Source of the DNA: an uncultured Clostridia bacterium
GTDB lineage: Bacteria > Bacillota > Clostridia > Oscillospirales > Oscillospiraceae
Reading direction: 5' to 3'
DNA: 13,884 bases
Assembly (NCBI GenBank): GCA_937858235.1
Contig: CALLZZ010000405.1
Coordinates: 1 to 13,884, forward strand
Part shown: positions 13,470-13,884 of the stretch, piece by piece
How the letters are laid out: each line of letters opens with the position of its first letter
Position numbering within the stretch: position 1 is the first letter of the stretch
Translations under genes and position numbers: made by a program
The notes under the pieces: model-generated
What the model saw: only the letters and a program-made list of their open reading frames with translations
Told to the model about the DNA's origin: nothing
The model's database searches: none

Positions 13470-13884
13470 TTTCTAATGATCCAAAAGGTCTTGCAGTGTG
13501 GTAATTAAAGTTGTATTCCTTTAATTATATTCCACGGCAGGGTACGGAGGCAACGGATGCGGTAAGATTTAAACCTTGCCATAGAGACATATTTCCGCCA
13601 CGGATAATACTCATTAAATTCACTATGGACATATTCCTCTGATTGTAATCGGCAAAGATATTCAGCCTATCCAACCGTTCCGTTTTATTTTGAAAATGAC
13701 ATCAATCTCGCTCACTCAACTTCTAACCATGGACTTATTCCCGTGTATACACAAAAGGAAAAATACAGCGATGACTTATTTTCTTTCACTAACATTTGGT
13801 AAAACACATATAGGACATTAAACTCATGAGGATAGAGTACAATAAAGTTCGCAATTTCGCGAAGGTATAGAAAAGCCATTGGGA
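13470..13884. other. AT-rich right flank without a supported gene
   Basis: After res come 415 bases with no frame that has both a start and a ribosome-binding site. The longest plus-strand open stretch is 13608-13799, which has protein-like composition (ends TQKEKYSDDLFSFTNIW then TAA) but no start codon. A minus-strand frame 13712-13879 starts with ATG 5 nt from the window end, so its ribosome site cannot be judged. The region may be decayed coding sequence or the edge of the island. No attachment site or terminal repeat was identified. Confidence 0.5.
13498..13535 (+). terminator. Stem-loop downstream of res
   Basis: TAATTAAAG (13502-13510) pairs perfectly with CTTTAATTA (13519-13527) around an 8-nt loop, and GTGG (13498-13501) with CCAC (13532-13535) adds a GC base with a 4-nt bulge. 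It starts about 30 nt after the res stop and is the only candidate operon terminator in view. No T-run follows, so termination would be inefficient or factor-assisted; it may instead protect the transcript 3' end. Confidence 0.4.

Noticed and set aside
13712..13879. Minus-strand 55-codon frame starting with ATG at the right edge
   Set aside because: Only 5 bases upstream are visible, none resembling a ribosome site, and the product is hydrophobic/aromatic without a recognised pattern. It cannot be supported from this window.
1..13884. CRISPR array, insertion sequence, tRNA or attachment-site repeats
   Set aside because: No regularly spaced direct repeats, transposase-like frame, cloverleaf-type sequence or matching long direct repeats at the two ends were seen by eye.

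Overview
The window looks like an accessory (defence-island) segment of a low-to-mid GC Firmicute, most likely a gut-type Clostridia. The basis is strong Shine-Dalgarno sites (AGAAAGGAG, GGAGG) before nearly every gene, sigma-A type promoters (TTGACA/TATAAT with 17-nt spacers), and small Cro/CI (XRE) regulators of the kind common in clostridial mobile elements. This taxonomic call is inference. No rRNA, tRNA, insertion sequence, CRISPR array or clear attachment site was seen.

Left part (1-1180): a divergent pair of small XRE regulators, minus strand at 375-578 and plus strand at 789-1130, resembling a phage or ICE control switch. A 49-residue hypothetical protein (191-340) lies downstream of the minus-strand regulator, and two stem-loops lie near the window edge. 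The divergent intergenic region holds facing promoters, each with a copy of a motif close to AACCTTTAGGTT in its spacer, and two more copies in the leader of the minus-strand gene.

Middle (1180-4619, minus strand): a two-gene operon of an AAA ATPase (386 aa) and a cytoplasmic subtilisin-like serine protease (758 aa). This matches the IetAS pair, known first as a plasmid stability/incompatibility module and later as an anti-phage system. Its promoter (TTGACA-17-TAAACT) has a palindrome over the -10 that resembles the operator motif of the left regulators, so the regulators and this defence pair may be co-controlled.

Right part (4910-13469, plus strand): a tightly packed five-gene operon, transcribed divergently from ietAS across a 290-bp AT-rich region. 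The order is a small XRE regulator, a 961-aa UvrD-type helicase fused to an Fe-S PD-(D/E)XK nuclease, a 272-aa protein of unknown family, a type III Mod adenine methyltransferase, and a type III Res helicase-endonuclease. Gene spacings are 8, 16, -8 and 0 nt, which argues for one functional unit. A classical type III restriction-modification system is only Mod plus Res; the extra helicase-nuclease and unknown protein make this the best candidate for an under-described composite system. The Mod target-recognition region (about 9241-9840) is about 37% GC by my count, against about 50% on either side, which suggests that the specificity segment was exchanged by recombination.

The last 415 bases (13470-13884) hold a stem-loop just after res and AT-rich sequence without a supported gene.
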